Below, in pieces: positions 8,128 to 15,269 of a stretch of DNA of 28,875 nt. The DNA is from CAYWMP01 sp964459445. Its GTDB lineage: Bacteria; Desulfobacterota; DSM-4660; Desulfatiglandales; HGW-15. The notes under the pieces were generated by a model. It was given only the letters and a program-made list of their open reading frames with translations, made no database searches and had not been told where the DNA came from. Position 1 is the first letter of the stretch; the number at the start of each line of letters is the position of its first letter. Both the position numbers and the translations under genes were made by a program. The stretch spans positions 1 through 28,875 of the forward strand of contig CAYWMP010000065.1 of assembly GCA_964459445.1 (NCBI GenBank), read 5' to 3'.

Positions 8128-9585
8128 TTACCCTGCAAGACAGGGGCGTCTGGCTGCAGCCGTTTCATCCATTCTCTTGGCCTTGCAACGGCCCGGTGCA
8201 TCGCGCAAAAGTTCGGGGTCCTTCTCAGCCTCTATATCTATGGCTTTGCAGGCATCAACAAAGAGATCAAGGTTTTGTTTGGACTCCGTTTCGGTAGGCT
8301 CAACCATGATTGCGCCATTTACAACCAACGGAAAGTATATGGTGGGAGGGTGGAAGCCGTAATCCATGAGCCGTTTAGCGATGTCCAGTGTCGTCACTTT
8401 ATGACGCTTCTGCAATTTGTCCGAAAATACGCATTCGTGCATGCACGGTCGATCATAGGCCAAATCAAACACGTCTTTCAGGCATTCCTTAATATAGTTT
8501 GCATTCAAAACCGCAAGCTGACTGGCCCTTTTCAGATAGTCGGGGCCCATGCTCCGTATGTAGCTATATGCCTTGATCATAACACCAAAGTTACCGTAAA
8601 AAGCGTGGAGTTTCCCGATCGACTCGGGAAATTTTTCGGAAAGCACGTATTCCCTGTTTTCTTTCAGGATGCGGGGCACCGGCAAAAAGGGTTCCAGGGT
8701 CTTGTTTACGCAGACGGGTCCGGAGCCCGGTCCGCCGCCGCCGTGCGGTGTTGAGAACGTCTTATGTAAATTTAAATGGAGCACATCAACCCCGATTTTT
8801 CCCATATCCACGACACCCATCACGGCATTCATGTTGGCCCCGTCACAGTAAACAAGCCCGTCCTTTGAGTGGACGATTTCGGCTATCCGGGTGATGTTCT
8901 CCTCAAAGAGCCCTAGGGTATTCGGGTTGGTTACCATGATCCCGGCCGTATCTTTATCCATGACCTCTGCAACGGATTCCGGAGAAAGTATGCCCTGATC
9001 ATTGGATTTCACCGACACCGGGCTGTAGCCGCAAAGGGCGGCACTGGCAGGGTTGGTGCCATGGGCCGTATCGGGGACAATAATTTTTGATCGCCGCAAT
9101 CCCTTGCTTTTATGATAGGCCCAGATAAGGAGCATACCCGCCAGCTCGCCATGGGCACCGGCTGCGGGTTGGAGCGTGACCGCATCCATGCCGGTTATTT
9201 CACCGAGGTAGTGCTCCAGTTCAAACATGAGTCTCAGGGTGCCCTGCGTGTGGTTGTGAGGCATCAGGGGATGGGCGCCACTAAAACCCTCTAGACTCGC
9301 ATGCATTTCATTGATCTTGGGATTGTACTTCATGGTGCATGAGCCCAGAGGATACATGCCGGTATCCACGCCGAAATTCCAAGTGGACAACCGTGTATAG
9401 TGTCGAACCACGTCCACCTCGCTCAGTTCGGGAAAGTCTGGTCCATCGCCAATCAGATTTTCATCCACAGGGGCTCTATCCACATCCTGTCGCGGGAGGG
9501 AGAAACCGCATCGACCCCTCTGTCCCTTTTCCCAAAGGAGCGGTTCGTTGAGTATCAGCCCGGTGGCCCCTAGTTTATCGCTCAT
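8128..9585 (-). CDS. gcvPB: glycine dehydrogenase (decarboxylating) subunit 2
   Basis: The 485-aa PLP-dependent subunit of the split P-protein decarboxylates glycine and passes the aminomethyl group to the lipoyl arm of GcvH. The PLP lysine is K275 in HLNLHKTFSTPHGGGGPG. The N-terminal GMYPLGSCTMKYNP and the segment TAHGTNPASA are also typical. Length fits the two-subunit form found in many anaerobes and archaea. Its ATG overlaps the stop of gcvPA by four bases (ATGA), showing translational coupling. Confidence 0.96.
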   Translation of the reverse strand: MSDKLGATGLILNEPLLWEKGQRGRCGFSLPRQDVDRAPVDENLIGDGPDFPELSEVDVVRHYTRLSTWNFGVDTGMYPLGSCTMKYNPKINEMHASLEGFSGAHPLMPHNHTQGTLRLMFELEHYLGEITGMDAVTLQPAAGAHGELAGMLLIWAYHKSKGLRRSKIIVPDTAHGTNPASAALCGYSPVSVKSNDQGILSPESVAEVMDKDTAGIMVTNPNTLGLFEENITRIAEIVHSKDGLVYCDGANMNAVMGVVDMGKIGVDVLHLNLHKTFSTPHGGGGPGSGPVCVNKTLEPFLPVPRILKENREYVLSEKFPESIGKLHAFYGNFGVMIKAYSYIRSMGPDYLKRASQLAVLNANYIKECLKDVFDLAYDRPCMHECVFSDKLQKRHKVTTLDIAKRLMDYGFHPPTIYFPLVVNGAIMVEPTETESKQNLDLFVDACKAIDIEAEKDPELLRDAPGRCKAKRMDETAAARRPCLAG

Positions 9586-10913
9586 GATGTAACCTCTTTT
9601 ACGAAGTTATCCATGTCTTCCTTGGATTTGGTTTCCGTTACACAGATGAGAAAGTGGTTTTTGAGATCAGGGTAGTAGGAGGACAGGGGAAGTCCGGCCA
9701 AAACCTTTTTTTCGAGCAGACGCCCGTGAGTCGCCCCAAAACCGTCAGGGAACTCGACTACGAACTCATTGAAGGTCGGGCTCTCAAAGGGTATTTTTAG
9801 ACCGGCCGATCTGAGTTCCTGTTTCAAATACTCGGCCTTGTCATAATTCAGCCTTGCGAGCTCGCGGAACCCGGTACCACCCAAAGAGGCCATATAAACT
9901 GAGGCCGTAAGGGCGCAAAGGCTATTGTTGGTGCAAATGTTCGAGGTCGCCTTCTCCCGACGGATATGCTGCTCCCTTGTAGCCAGAGTCAGCACAAAGC
10001 CCCTTTTCCCATCCCTATCCGTGGTTTCGCCCACAAGTCGGCCCGGCAGATTCCGGACATATTTCATTTTGCATGCAAATACACCCAGGGCAGGACCACC
10101 AAAGGATCTGGGAATACCAAGGCTCTGCCCTTCTCCGCAGGCGATGTCGGCCCCTAAACTGCCCGGGCTCTTTAACAAACCAAAAGACAGGGGCTCCGTA
10201 AAGGCCGTAACCAGGAGAGCCCCCTTGCCGTGGGCTTTTTCTTCTAAGACCTGAAGCCTCTCAATGCAGCCAAAAAAATTTGGGGACTGCACTGCAACGG
10301 CAGCAAGATCATCCATTCCCTCTAAAGGGGAGAGATCCGTTATTCCGTTGTCCAGGCGCGGGAGCTCGATGATTTCGATGCCGGAAGGTTCAAGATAGGT
10401 CTCTACGACCTGGCGGTAATGGGGATGGACAAGACTCGAAATTGCCGCCTTTCTTCTTCGGGTGATGCGGGCGGCCATCAGTATTGCTTCGGCCAGGGCC
10501 GAAGCGCCATCATAGAGCGAGGCATTGGCCACTTCCAATCCCAGCAATCGGGTTATAAGTGTCTGATACTCATAGATAGCCTGAAGGGTTCCTTGGCTCA
10601 TTTCCGGTTGGTAGGGGGTATAGGATGTCACGAATTCGGAGCGTGACAGCAGATAGGGGACGGTGGCTGGGATGTGGTGCTCATAGCTACCCGCACCAAT
10701 GTACAGGGTGTAATCCGGACTCGCGGCTGTGTTCCGCGAAAGGGCAGCCATATAGGCATTAAGTTCCCATTCGGTCATGGGATCCGGGAGGCTCATGGCA
10801 TTCCTTCGGCGGCATTTGTCGGGAATGTTAGAGAAAAGCCCATCAAGGCTTTCAACCCCCACAACCTTGAGCATGGCTGCAATTTCATCATCGGTGTGAG
10901 GCAGGTAACGCAT
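9582..10913 (-). CDS. gcvPA: glycine dehydrogenase (decarboxylating) subunit 1
   Basis: The 443-aa subunit 1 of the split P-protein forms a heterotetramer with GcvPB. Recognisable segments are MRYLPHTDDEI at the start, the IGAGSYEHHIPATVPYL region, TPYQPEMSQGTLQAIYEYQT (a P-protein hallmark) and the glycine-rich GEGQSLGIPRSFGGPALG. It lacks the PLP lysine, as expected for this subunit. Its ATG directly follows the TAA of gcvH with no gap, and its stop overlaps gcvPB, so gcvH-gcvPA-gcvPB is a tightly coupled operon. Confidence 0.96.
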   Translation of the reverse strand: MRYLPHTDDEIAAMLKVVGVESLDGLFSNIPDKCRRRNAMSLPDPMTEWELNAYMAALSRNTAASPDYTLYIGAGSYEHHIPATVPYLLSRSEFVTSYTPYQPEMSQGTLQAIYEYQTLITRLLGLEVANASLYDGASALAEAILMAARITRRRKAAISSLVHPHYRQVVETYLEPSGIEIIELPRLDNGITDLSPLEGMDDLAAVAVQSPNFFGCIERLQVLEEKAHGKGALLVTAFTEPLSFGLLKSPGSLGADIACGEGQSLGIPRSFGGPALGVFACKMKYVRNLPGRLVGETTDRDGKRGFVLTLATREQHIRREKATSNICTNNSLCALTASVYMASLGGTGFRELARLNYDKAEYLKQELRSAGLKIPFESPTFNEFVVEFPDGFGATHGRLLEKKVLAGLPLSSYYPDLKNHFLICVTETKSKEDMDNFVKEVTS

Positions 10914-11318
10914 TTATTCCATCCCTTTAAGCATTTCCAGATAACTCTCTTTTGTCATGAGTTCCTTTATCTCGTCCGGGCTGGACGGCTTTATCTCAAC
11001 CATCCACCCGCCCTTGTAAGGGTCTTGATTGACGATCTCCGGCGAATCTTCCAGGGCCTTGTTGACCGAGACGATTTCGCCTCCTATCGGCATGTAAAGC
11101 TCGGAGACGGCCTTTACGGATTCGACGGTTCCGAACTCCTGTTTCTTTTCAAAACTGTCGCCCTCCTGGGGCAGTTCGACGAATACAATATCCCCAAGTT
11201 GATCCTGAGCGTAATCGCTAATTCCGATCCTTATATTGCCGTTTTGTTCCTTAGTCCATTCATGATCATCGGTGTAATGGACGCCATCCGGTATATTCAA
11301 TTCGCTGATCTCTTTCAT
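10914..11318 (-). CDS. gcvH: glycine cleavage system H protein
   Basis: The 134-aa lipoyl carrier shuttles the aminomethyl intermediate between the P and T proteins. The lipoylated lysine is K69 in GTVESVKAVSELYMP. The HEWT and SDYAQDQLGDIVFVELP segments are typical of the family. The frame remains open 32 codons upstream, to 11414, but that part translates the terminus of repeat copy C. The ATG at 11318 has a strong AAGGAGGG site (complement of 11325-11332), which fixes the start. It is the first gene of the gcv operon. Confidence 0.96.
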   Translation of the reverse strand: MKEISELNIPDGVHYTDDHEWTKEQNGNIRIGISDYAQDQLGDIVFVELPQEGDSFEKKQEFGTVESVKAVSELYMPIGGEIVSVNKALEDSPEIVNQDPYKGGWMVEIKPSSPDEIKELMTKESYLEMLKGME

Positions 11319-11324
11319 GTATGT

Positions 11325-11332
11325 CCCTCCTT
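11325..11332 (-). promoter_or_regulatory. ribosome binding site deciding the gcvH start
   Basis: The complement reads AAGGAGGG with a six-base spacer to the ATG at 11318. It settles the choice between this start and the longer frame that opens at 11414 inside the repeat. Confidence 0.85.
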
Positions 11333-11349
11333 GCACTTCACGGTGTATC

Positions 11350-11541
11350 AAGACCTCTGCAAAACACCCCTTTTTGCCCAATCTTCCGACTTCGCTAAAG
11401 CTACGACGGGACAAGCTGCTTCAGACTCGGATTTTAACCAGCCTAAGGCGGGTTGATCCTCAAAATACTTCGTGTATTCCAGCGGCTAAAATCCTCGTCG
11501 ACCTTGACATTGACCAAAATTGAACATTTTGCAAAGGTCTC
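11350..11541 (+). repeat. MITE-like inverted-repeat element, copy C (complete)
   Basis: This 192-bp element has left end AAGACCTCTGCAAAA (11350-11364; two changes from copy B) and right end TTTTGCAAAGGTCTC (11527-11541). The interior matches copy B closely, including TCTTCCGACTTCGCTAAAGC and GACGGGACAAGCTGCTTCAG. It has the same orientation as copies A and B. Its left end lies about 30 bases upstream of the gcvH start. GTAT occurs on both sides but is offset by one base, so a target duplication is not proven. Confidence 0.8.
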
Positions 11542-11615
11542 GTATTTAGTTAGCATACTTTGCAGTTTCGCTCCTTGAAAATAATTACCCAAATCGCAGG
11601 TCTCAAAATCAGTTT

Positions 11616-11751
11616 TACAGCAGGATGATGAAAAATGTGCAGATGTAAGGCGCGCGAAATCCCGAGGAATGAGTCGTACCAAATGAGTACGTCGCAGTGA
11701 CGAGAGATGAGCGCAACGCCACAGATGGGCGTTTTTCATCATCCTGCTATA
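11616..11751. repeat. 136-bp TA-ended MITE-like element
   Basis: The termini are 22-base inverted repeats with two mismatches. The left reads TACAGCAGGATGATGAAAAA and two more bases, and the inverse of the right reads TATAGCAGGATGATGAAAAA and two more. Both ends carry TA, suggesting insertion at a TA dinucleotide as for IS630/Tc1-mariner-derived MITEs. That family assignment is an inference. The element has no coding capacity. Its right terminus supplies the stop codon of the lrp-type gene. It is unrelated in sequence to the 193-bp family beside it. Confidence 0.72.
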
Positions 11752-12190
11752 GGATGTAGGGGACTTTAAGATTATACGCCTTATAAACCACGAACGTCTC
11801 CACAGACTGAACATCCTTTATTTGAGCCACTTCCTCCGTATAAAACTCAAGAAGCCCAAAGCCGTCTTTCAACAAAACCACCAACATCAGATCGTAGCGT
11901 CCCGTCACGACACTGACTGAAACGACGCCCTTGACTTTGCTAAACTCTTCGCCCTTTTTGACCAAATTCATGGTTTGAAGTTTGACACCAATCATTACAA
12001 CCCGATGGCCGGCAACCCCTTCTGGGTCAACAAGTCCGGAAATTTCAAGGATGCCTTCATGGGTCAGTTTTTTGACCCTCCCCCTGATTGTATTTTCGGA
12101 AACGGATAATTCTTCAGCGATTCTTTTAAATGATTTTCGTCCATCTCTGAGGTGCCTTAAGATGGCAGTATTGATTTTATCCATTTTCAT
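11747..12190 (-). CDS. Lrp/AsnC-family transcriptional regulator
   Basis: The 147-aa protein has an N-terminal winged HTH (about 4-52; MDKINTAILRHLRDGRKSF, then RIAEELSVSENTIRGRVKKL) and a C-terminal RAM/AsnC ligand domain (about 62-140; GVVSVSVVTGRYDLMLVVLL). The family senses amino acids and binds AT-rich palindromes, often acting on its own promoter. It lies upstream of gcvH on the same strand and divergent from the serine kinase gene, so glycine or serine is a reasonable ligand guess. Its TAG stop (complement of 11747-11749) lies inside the terminus of the 136-bp element, so the insertion defines the end of the protein. Confidence 0.9.
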   Translation of the reverse strand: MKMDKINTAILRHLRDGRKSFKRIAEELSVSENTIRGRVKKLTHEGILEISGLVDPEGVAGHRVVMIGVKLQTMNLVKKGEEFSKVKGVVSVSVVTGRYDLMLVVLLKDGFGLLEFYTEEVAQIKDVQSVETFVVYKAYNLKVPYIL

Positions 12191-12292
12191 GGCGAATGCC
12201 GCTCTTCACTAAGTTTAGACCTTTCGATCCTATGAGTCATTAAATCCATTCATGAAGACATGGAAAGAGTGAATGTCAGAGGGTATATCTAC

Positions 12293-12320
12293 AAAATATT
12301 GATTAAATTGTCAATATTTT
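12293..12320. promoter_or_regulatory. candidate Lrp-type operator palindrome
   Basis: Perfect 10-base arms AAAATATTGA (12293-12302) and TCAATATTTT (12311-12320) flank an 8-base AT-rich spacer. A related site, CAAAATATC followed by TTGACAAATTG, begins at 12343 and overlaps the putative -35 box. AT-rich inverted repeats in a divergent promoter next to an Lrp/AsnC gene fit autoregulation and control of the serine kinase pair. Confidence 0.5.
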
Positions 12321-12351
12321 CTTATTTGTTTCATCATATCTTCAAAATATC

Positions 12352-12380
12352 TTGACAAATTGCTCTATTTGGGCAATTTT
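12352..12380 (+). promoter_or_regulatory. candidate sigma-70 promoter for the serine kinase gene
   Basis: A perfect -35 hexamer TTGACA (12352-12357) is followed after 17 bases by a weak -10, AATTTT (12375-12380). The -35 lies within the second Lrp-like half-site, so regulator binding could block it. The poor -10 keeps confidence low. Confidence 0.35.
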
Positions 12381-12528
12381 CCATAGGAGTTTTGATTTCT
12401 CTCTAACAAAGGAGTTCTTTTGAAACTCTGACCAAATACATAAATCAGATCTTTCTCATTTGACGCACTAACATACTTTTTATGTTCTCAGTCTATTCCT
12501 TTGCATTTAAAGGGCATACCAAAATAGT

Positions 12529-13410
12529 ATGTATCGCATTAAAACCGAAAACTTAGAACTATTATTGGAAATTGTCGCGATAGGATCCTTATCTCTTCAC
12601 GAGAAAATTCTTACGGACGTTGCGAATAAACTTGTTCTGGAATTCAAGAACTTTTCCATCCTTCGGAACCCCATAATCGTTGATCAAAACAATATTGTCC
12701 TGGATGGTACCCACCGGGCATATGCATTTGATAAGCTAGGCTTCAATTACATTCCCGTATGCAAGCTCGACTATTTAAACGAAACGGCCAAACTAAGATA
12801 CTGGTTTAGGTTCCTTGGGAATGTCGGAAGCCTGAATATGTTGAAATCTATCGTTGAGGAGCTGGGTGGGCGTTTTCAGGAGGTCAACAATAGTGAGGCC
12901 TTAAAGAAAGCACTGGAATGTAACCAATTTTCTTGCGGAATTCAAAATGATAATTATTTCGCAGCCTTCGGATTTCCGGATTACATGGTTTATGATGCGG
13001 TGGCTGCCTACGATTTGCTGGAAGAAATTCAAGGGCTTTTGATCAAACAAGGAGTTGAGGTAAAGTACATTCCCTGCGATTCCGTCAATGAAAAAGAATT
13101 CTGTGATTCAATTTCACCTAATGAGATGGTTATCTGGACACCTCATATCACAAAAGAGATGGTCATAGATGCTGTCAAAAAGCAAAAAGTTTTTGCCCCT
13201 AAATCAACCCGTCATTTAATACCAGCTCGACCAATTAAAATAAACGTTCCAACTTATTGGTTTAAGGAAAATATACCTTTGGATGAAATAAACGAAAGAT
13301 TTTCACGATTCCTGAGGAAGAAAAGTATTAGACGTTTCGGACCTGGACAAGTCATAGATGGAAGATACTATGAGGAAGAATTATTTGTATTCTTTGATAA
13401 AAAGGATTAA
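12529..13410 (+). CDS. SerK/SbnI-like free serine kinase candidate (ParB/Srx fold)
   Basis: The 293-aa protein matches the layout of the archaeal free serine kinase SerK and staphylococcal SbnI, which make O-phosphoserine from serine. Visible signatures are the N-terminal LHE motif with E25 (equivalent to catalytic Glu of SerK 'PHE' and SbnI 'LHE'), NPIIVDQNNIVLDGTHRAYA (47-66) containing the DGTHR nucleotide-site motif (59-63), and the C-terminal APKSTRHLIPARPIKINVP, which parallels the SerK 'SPKTTRH' region. The alignments are from memory. DNA sampled here is AT-rich (one 60-base line about 35% G+C against about 63% for one in gcvPB), hinting at separate origin. A SerB-like gene follows after 34 bases. 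Activity and nucleotide donor (ATP or ADP) are unproven. Confidence 0.72.
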   Translation: MYRIKTENLELLLEIVAIGSLSLHEKILTDVANKLVLEFKNFSILRNPIIVDQNNIVLDGTHRAYAFDKLGFNYIPVCKLDYLNETAKLRYWFRFLGNVGSLNMLKSIVEELGGRFQEVNNSEALKKALECNQFSCGIQNDNYFAAFGFPDYMVYDAVAAYDLLEEIQGLLIKQGVEVKYIPCDSVNEKEFCDSISPNEMVIWTPHITKEMVIDAVKKQKVFAPKSTRHLIPARPIKINVPTYWFKENIPLDEINERFSRFLRKKSIRRFGPGQVIDGRYYEEELFVFFDKKD

Positions 13411-13444
13411 TCGGCGTACCCAATGGAAGGAAGAGTGATTCGAT

Positions 13445-14683
13445 ATGGATACTAAAAGCAAGATCATAAGCCTATCGGCGATAGGGCAGGATTCACCGGG
13501 CCTGGTTTCAAAGATTACCACGCGGATCTTTAAAATGAATGGGAATATCCTCGATGTGGAAGAGAACTGCCGCAGAGGGTTGTTTTCAATATTCCTCATC
13601 ATCGACTTCTCATCGTCGGAGCGGGAGATCGAAGAGATTGTCTCAGACCTCGATGCCATAGAGAGGGAAACAGGTCTAAAGGTTATCCTGGGGGCCTTTG
13701 GCCGGAGAGAAACCGGTTACCTTCCGGAGAAGAAGACACACATCGTCACGATCCTCGGCCAGGATCAGCCCGGAATCATTGCCAAGATCTCAGGTTTGTT
13801 CCATCAATACAATATCAATATCGAATCCTGTAGGATGGTCGCCAGGGGAGAGTTCTTTTCCATGGAAATGGTCATAGACACGAGCAGAATGGCGAAACAG
13901 GATTCCCAGACCTCTGCAGAAGCCATCGAAAAACTCAGAGCCGAACTCAAGGACCTGTGCAACAAAATCAATCAAAGCGTCGTTATTCAAAGCGAAAACA
14001 CTTACAAGAGAATGAAAAAGCTCGTCGTATTTGATGTGGAATCAAGTTTGATTCAGGATTTCTCCTTAAGGGAATTTCTGAAAAGACTTGAAGGGGAGTG
14101 GAAAAGTGGGGACAAACGGATAGCCTTTCAGTACAACAACCAGGATAAGATGCAAAGCCTTATTGAGAATGCTCGAATGCTCAAAGGCTTTCCGATTAGT
14201 GACTTCGAGAGGTTCGGAGAGATCGTCCGCCTAAACCCGGGCGCCTCTGAACTCATCAGGATCCTGAAGTCAATGGGATTTAAGATCGCGCTGTTGTCAT
14301 CGGGTTTCAACTTTTTTATTAAAAAGATATTCGAGCAGGCCGGGGTGGATTACGCTTTTTCAAACACGCTCAAGGTCGATGGGGAGGGTATCACAACCGG
14401 CGAGTTGGAGGATCCCATCATTACCAGCGAAACAAAGAATGAGATCCTGGATTTTATCATGGAATTAGAGAATATTAGCTCGGATCAGGTCATCGCGGTA
14501 GGTGACGGGTCTATAGGTTCCCATTTTATTGAAAATGTGGGGCTATCAATCGCATTCAAACCGGATGATATCACCATTAAGACCGACGGAGTTTTTAGTG
14601 GAGACAGGATACTAAATATTCTATATTGTTTGGGAATTCCCCAGACGGAGCTTGATGAATATTTAAGGAAAGATATGATTTGA
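13445..14683 (+). CDS. ACT-ACT-SerB-like HAD protein with altered active site
   Basis: The 412-aa protein has two ACT domains (IGQDSPGLVSKIT at 13-25; LGQDQPGIIAKIS at 104-116) and a C-terminal HAD domain resembling phosphoserine phosphatase (about 191-400). Motif I reads DVESS (197-201) where SerB has DxDST, so the nucleophile D197 stays but the acid/base Asp is Glu199. The SSG motif (285-287) and K331 are present. Motif IV reads GDGSIGSH instead of GDGANDxxM, so D354 is kept but the second Asp is lost. The Glu and Arg that hold the substrate's amino and carboxyl groups in SerB also appear absent. It may be a slow or specialised phosphatase, or a sensor. GGAAGGAAGAG precedes the ATG. It is likely co-transcribed with the serine kinase candidate. 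Confidence 0.8.
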   Translation: MDTKSKIISLSAIGQDSPGLVSKITTRIFKMNGNILDVEENCRRGLFSIFLIIDFSSSEREIEEIVSDLDAIERETGLKVILGAFGRRETGYLPEKKTHIVTILGQDQPGIIAKISGLFHQYNINIESCRMVARGEFFSMEMVIDTSRMAKQDSQTSAEAIEKLRAELKDLCNKINQSVVIQSENTYKRMKKLVVFDVESSLIQDFSLREFLKRLEGEWKSGDKRIAFQYNNQDKMQSLIENARMLKGFPISDFERFGEIVRLNPGASELIRILKSMGFKIALLSSGFNFFIKKIFEQAGVDYAFSNTLKVDGEGITTGELEDPIITSETKNEILDFIMELENISSDQVIAVGDGSIGSHFIENVGLSIAFKPDDITIKTDGVFSGDRILNILYCLGIPQTELDEYLRKDMI

Positions 14684-15269
14684 TATGACAAAGGATTTAT
14701 GAATGGAGGTAGGCAAAATCAGTTAAGTATTTATTTTTAGCAGTGTAAATCGTATATTAATGTTTGCCCTAAAAAGGGAAGGTTTTTTACTGTTTTCAAT
14801 TAGAAAATTCTGAATAAGCACCTCAATATTAAAACACCAAAGACTTTTTCCATTTCTGTGAGAACAAGCAACTTCTAATAAACTCTAACGTTAGGGTAAA
14901 GCTAGGACAAACCAGCAAACGGGATTATTGCACAAAGTGCCTAAAGGCCAAATAATGAATGGGTCTTGAAGCGATATTAGAGTTTTTGCACTCATCTTCG
15001 ATAGAGATTTTCCACTAAATTATTACTGAAATACCGCTTCGCGATCTAGCGTCTCAGATGACTAACGGGTTTCCTCCTTGAGCAAATGAAAAAGGTAAAC
15101 GCTGTAAATCATAAGCCAAAGTTCCGGGAATTGCTGAAGCATCCTTAAACTGATTGGCCAATAGCATGATAGAGCATTAGAGTTTCGACTCAGGAATTCA
15201 ACAGGATTTGAGTGATTTGCTATAAAGAAAAGAGAGGTGGCAAAACCATCTACGCGAGAGGAGTGGAAA
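14684..15269. other. 586-base intergenic region upstream of the SIR2 operon
   Basis: I see no convincing gene here. It is AT-rich and ends the serine kinase pair without a clear terminator. It holds an 11-base palindrome GCACAAAGTGC (near 14930), and a direct repeat ATTAGAGTTT at 14976-14985 and 15176-15185, each followed within a few bases by ACTCA. These could be regulatory. The promoter of the following operon should lie here, but no strong -35/-10 pair stands out. Confidence 0.45.
14976..15185 (+). repeat. pair of short direct repeats 200 bases apart
   Basis: ATTAGAGTTT occurs at 14976-14985 and again at 15176-15185. The copies continue TTGCACTCA and CGACTCA respectively. Paired copies upstream of a two-component operon could be regulator-binding sites, but both response regulators in the operon lack DNA-binding domains, so the link is weak. 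Confidence 0.3.

Larger units (their letters stand above)
11319..11746. other. intergenic region between lrp and gcvH, filled by two mobile repeats
   Basis: Most of these 428 bases are two short inverted-repeat elements: copy C of the GAGACCTTTGCAAAA family and a 136-bp TA-ended element. Only about 75 unassigned bases (11542-11615) lie between them. I looked for a glycine riboswitch ahead of gcvH and saw no convincing tandem aptamer. The gcv promoter was not identified and may have been displaced or supplied by the repeats. Confidence 0.55.
12191..12528. other. divergent regulatory region between lrp-type gene and serine kinase gene
   Basis: These 338 AT-rich bases hold no gene. They contain an Lrp-like palindrome (12293-12320), a related half-site (12343-12363) and a TTGACA promoter element (12352-12357), listed separately. 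The last ~110 bases before the ATG show nothing clear except AAAGGG at 12509-12514. Confidence 0.5.

Noticed and set aside
8122..8754. 210-codon open frame on the + strand
   Set aside because: It is antisense to gcvPB, which has clear PLP motifs.
11319..11414. N-terminal extension of gcvH
   Set aside because: It translates repeat copy C, and a strong AAGGAGGG site marks the start at 11318.
10674..11456. 260-codon open frame on the + strand
   Set aside because: It is antisense to gcvPA and gcvH and ends in a repeat.
1..11541. The three repeat copies as a CRISPR or origin iteron array
   Set aside because: Copies are ~193 bp, kilobases apart and have inverted ends, which fits mobile elements.
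11319..11746. Possible glycine riboswitch ahead of gcvH
   Set aside because: The region is accounted for mainly by two inverted-repeat elements, and no tandem aptamer pattern is visible.
11443..11814. 123-codon open frame on the - strand over the repeats
   Set aside because: It consists of repeat sequence and the end of the regulator gene in another frame; no transposase motif is seen.
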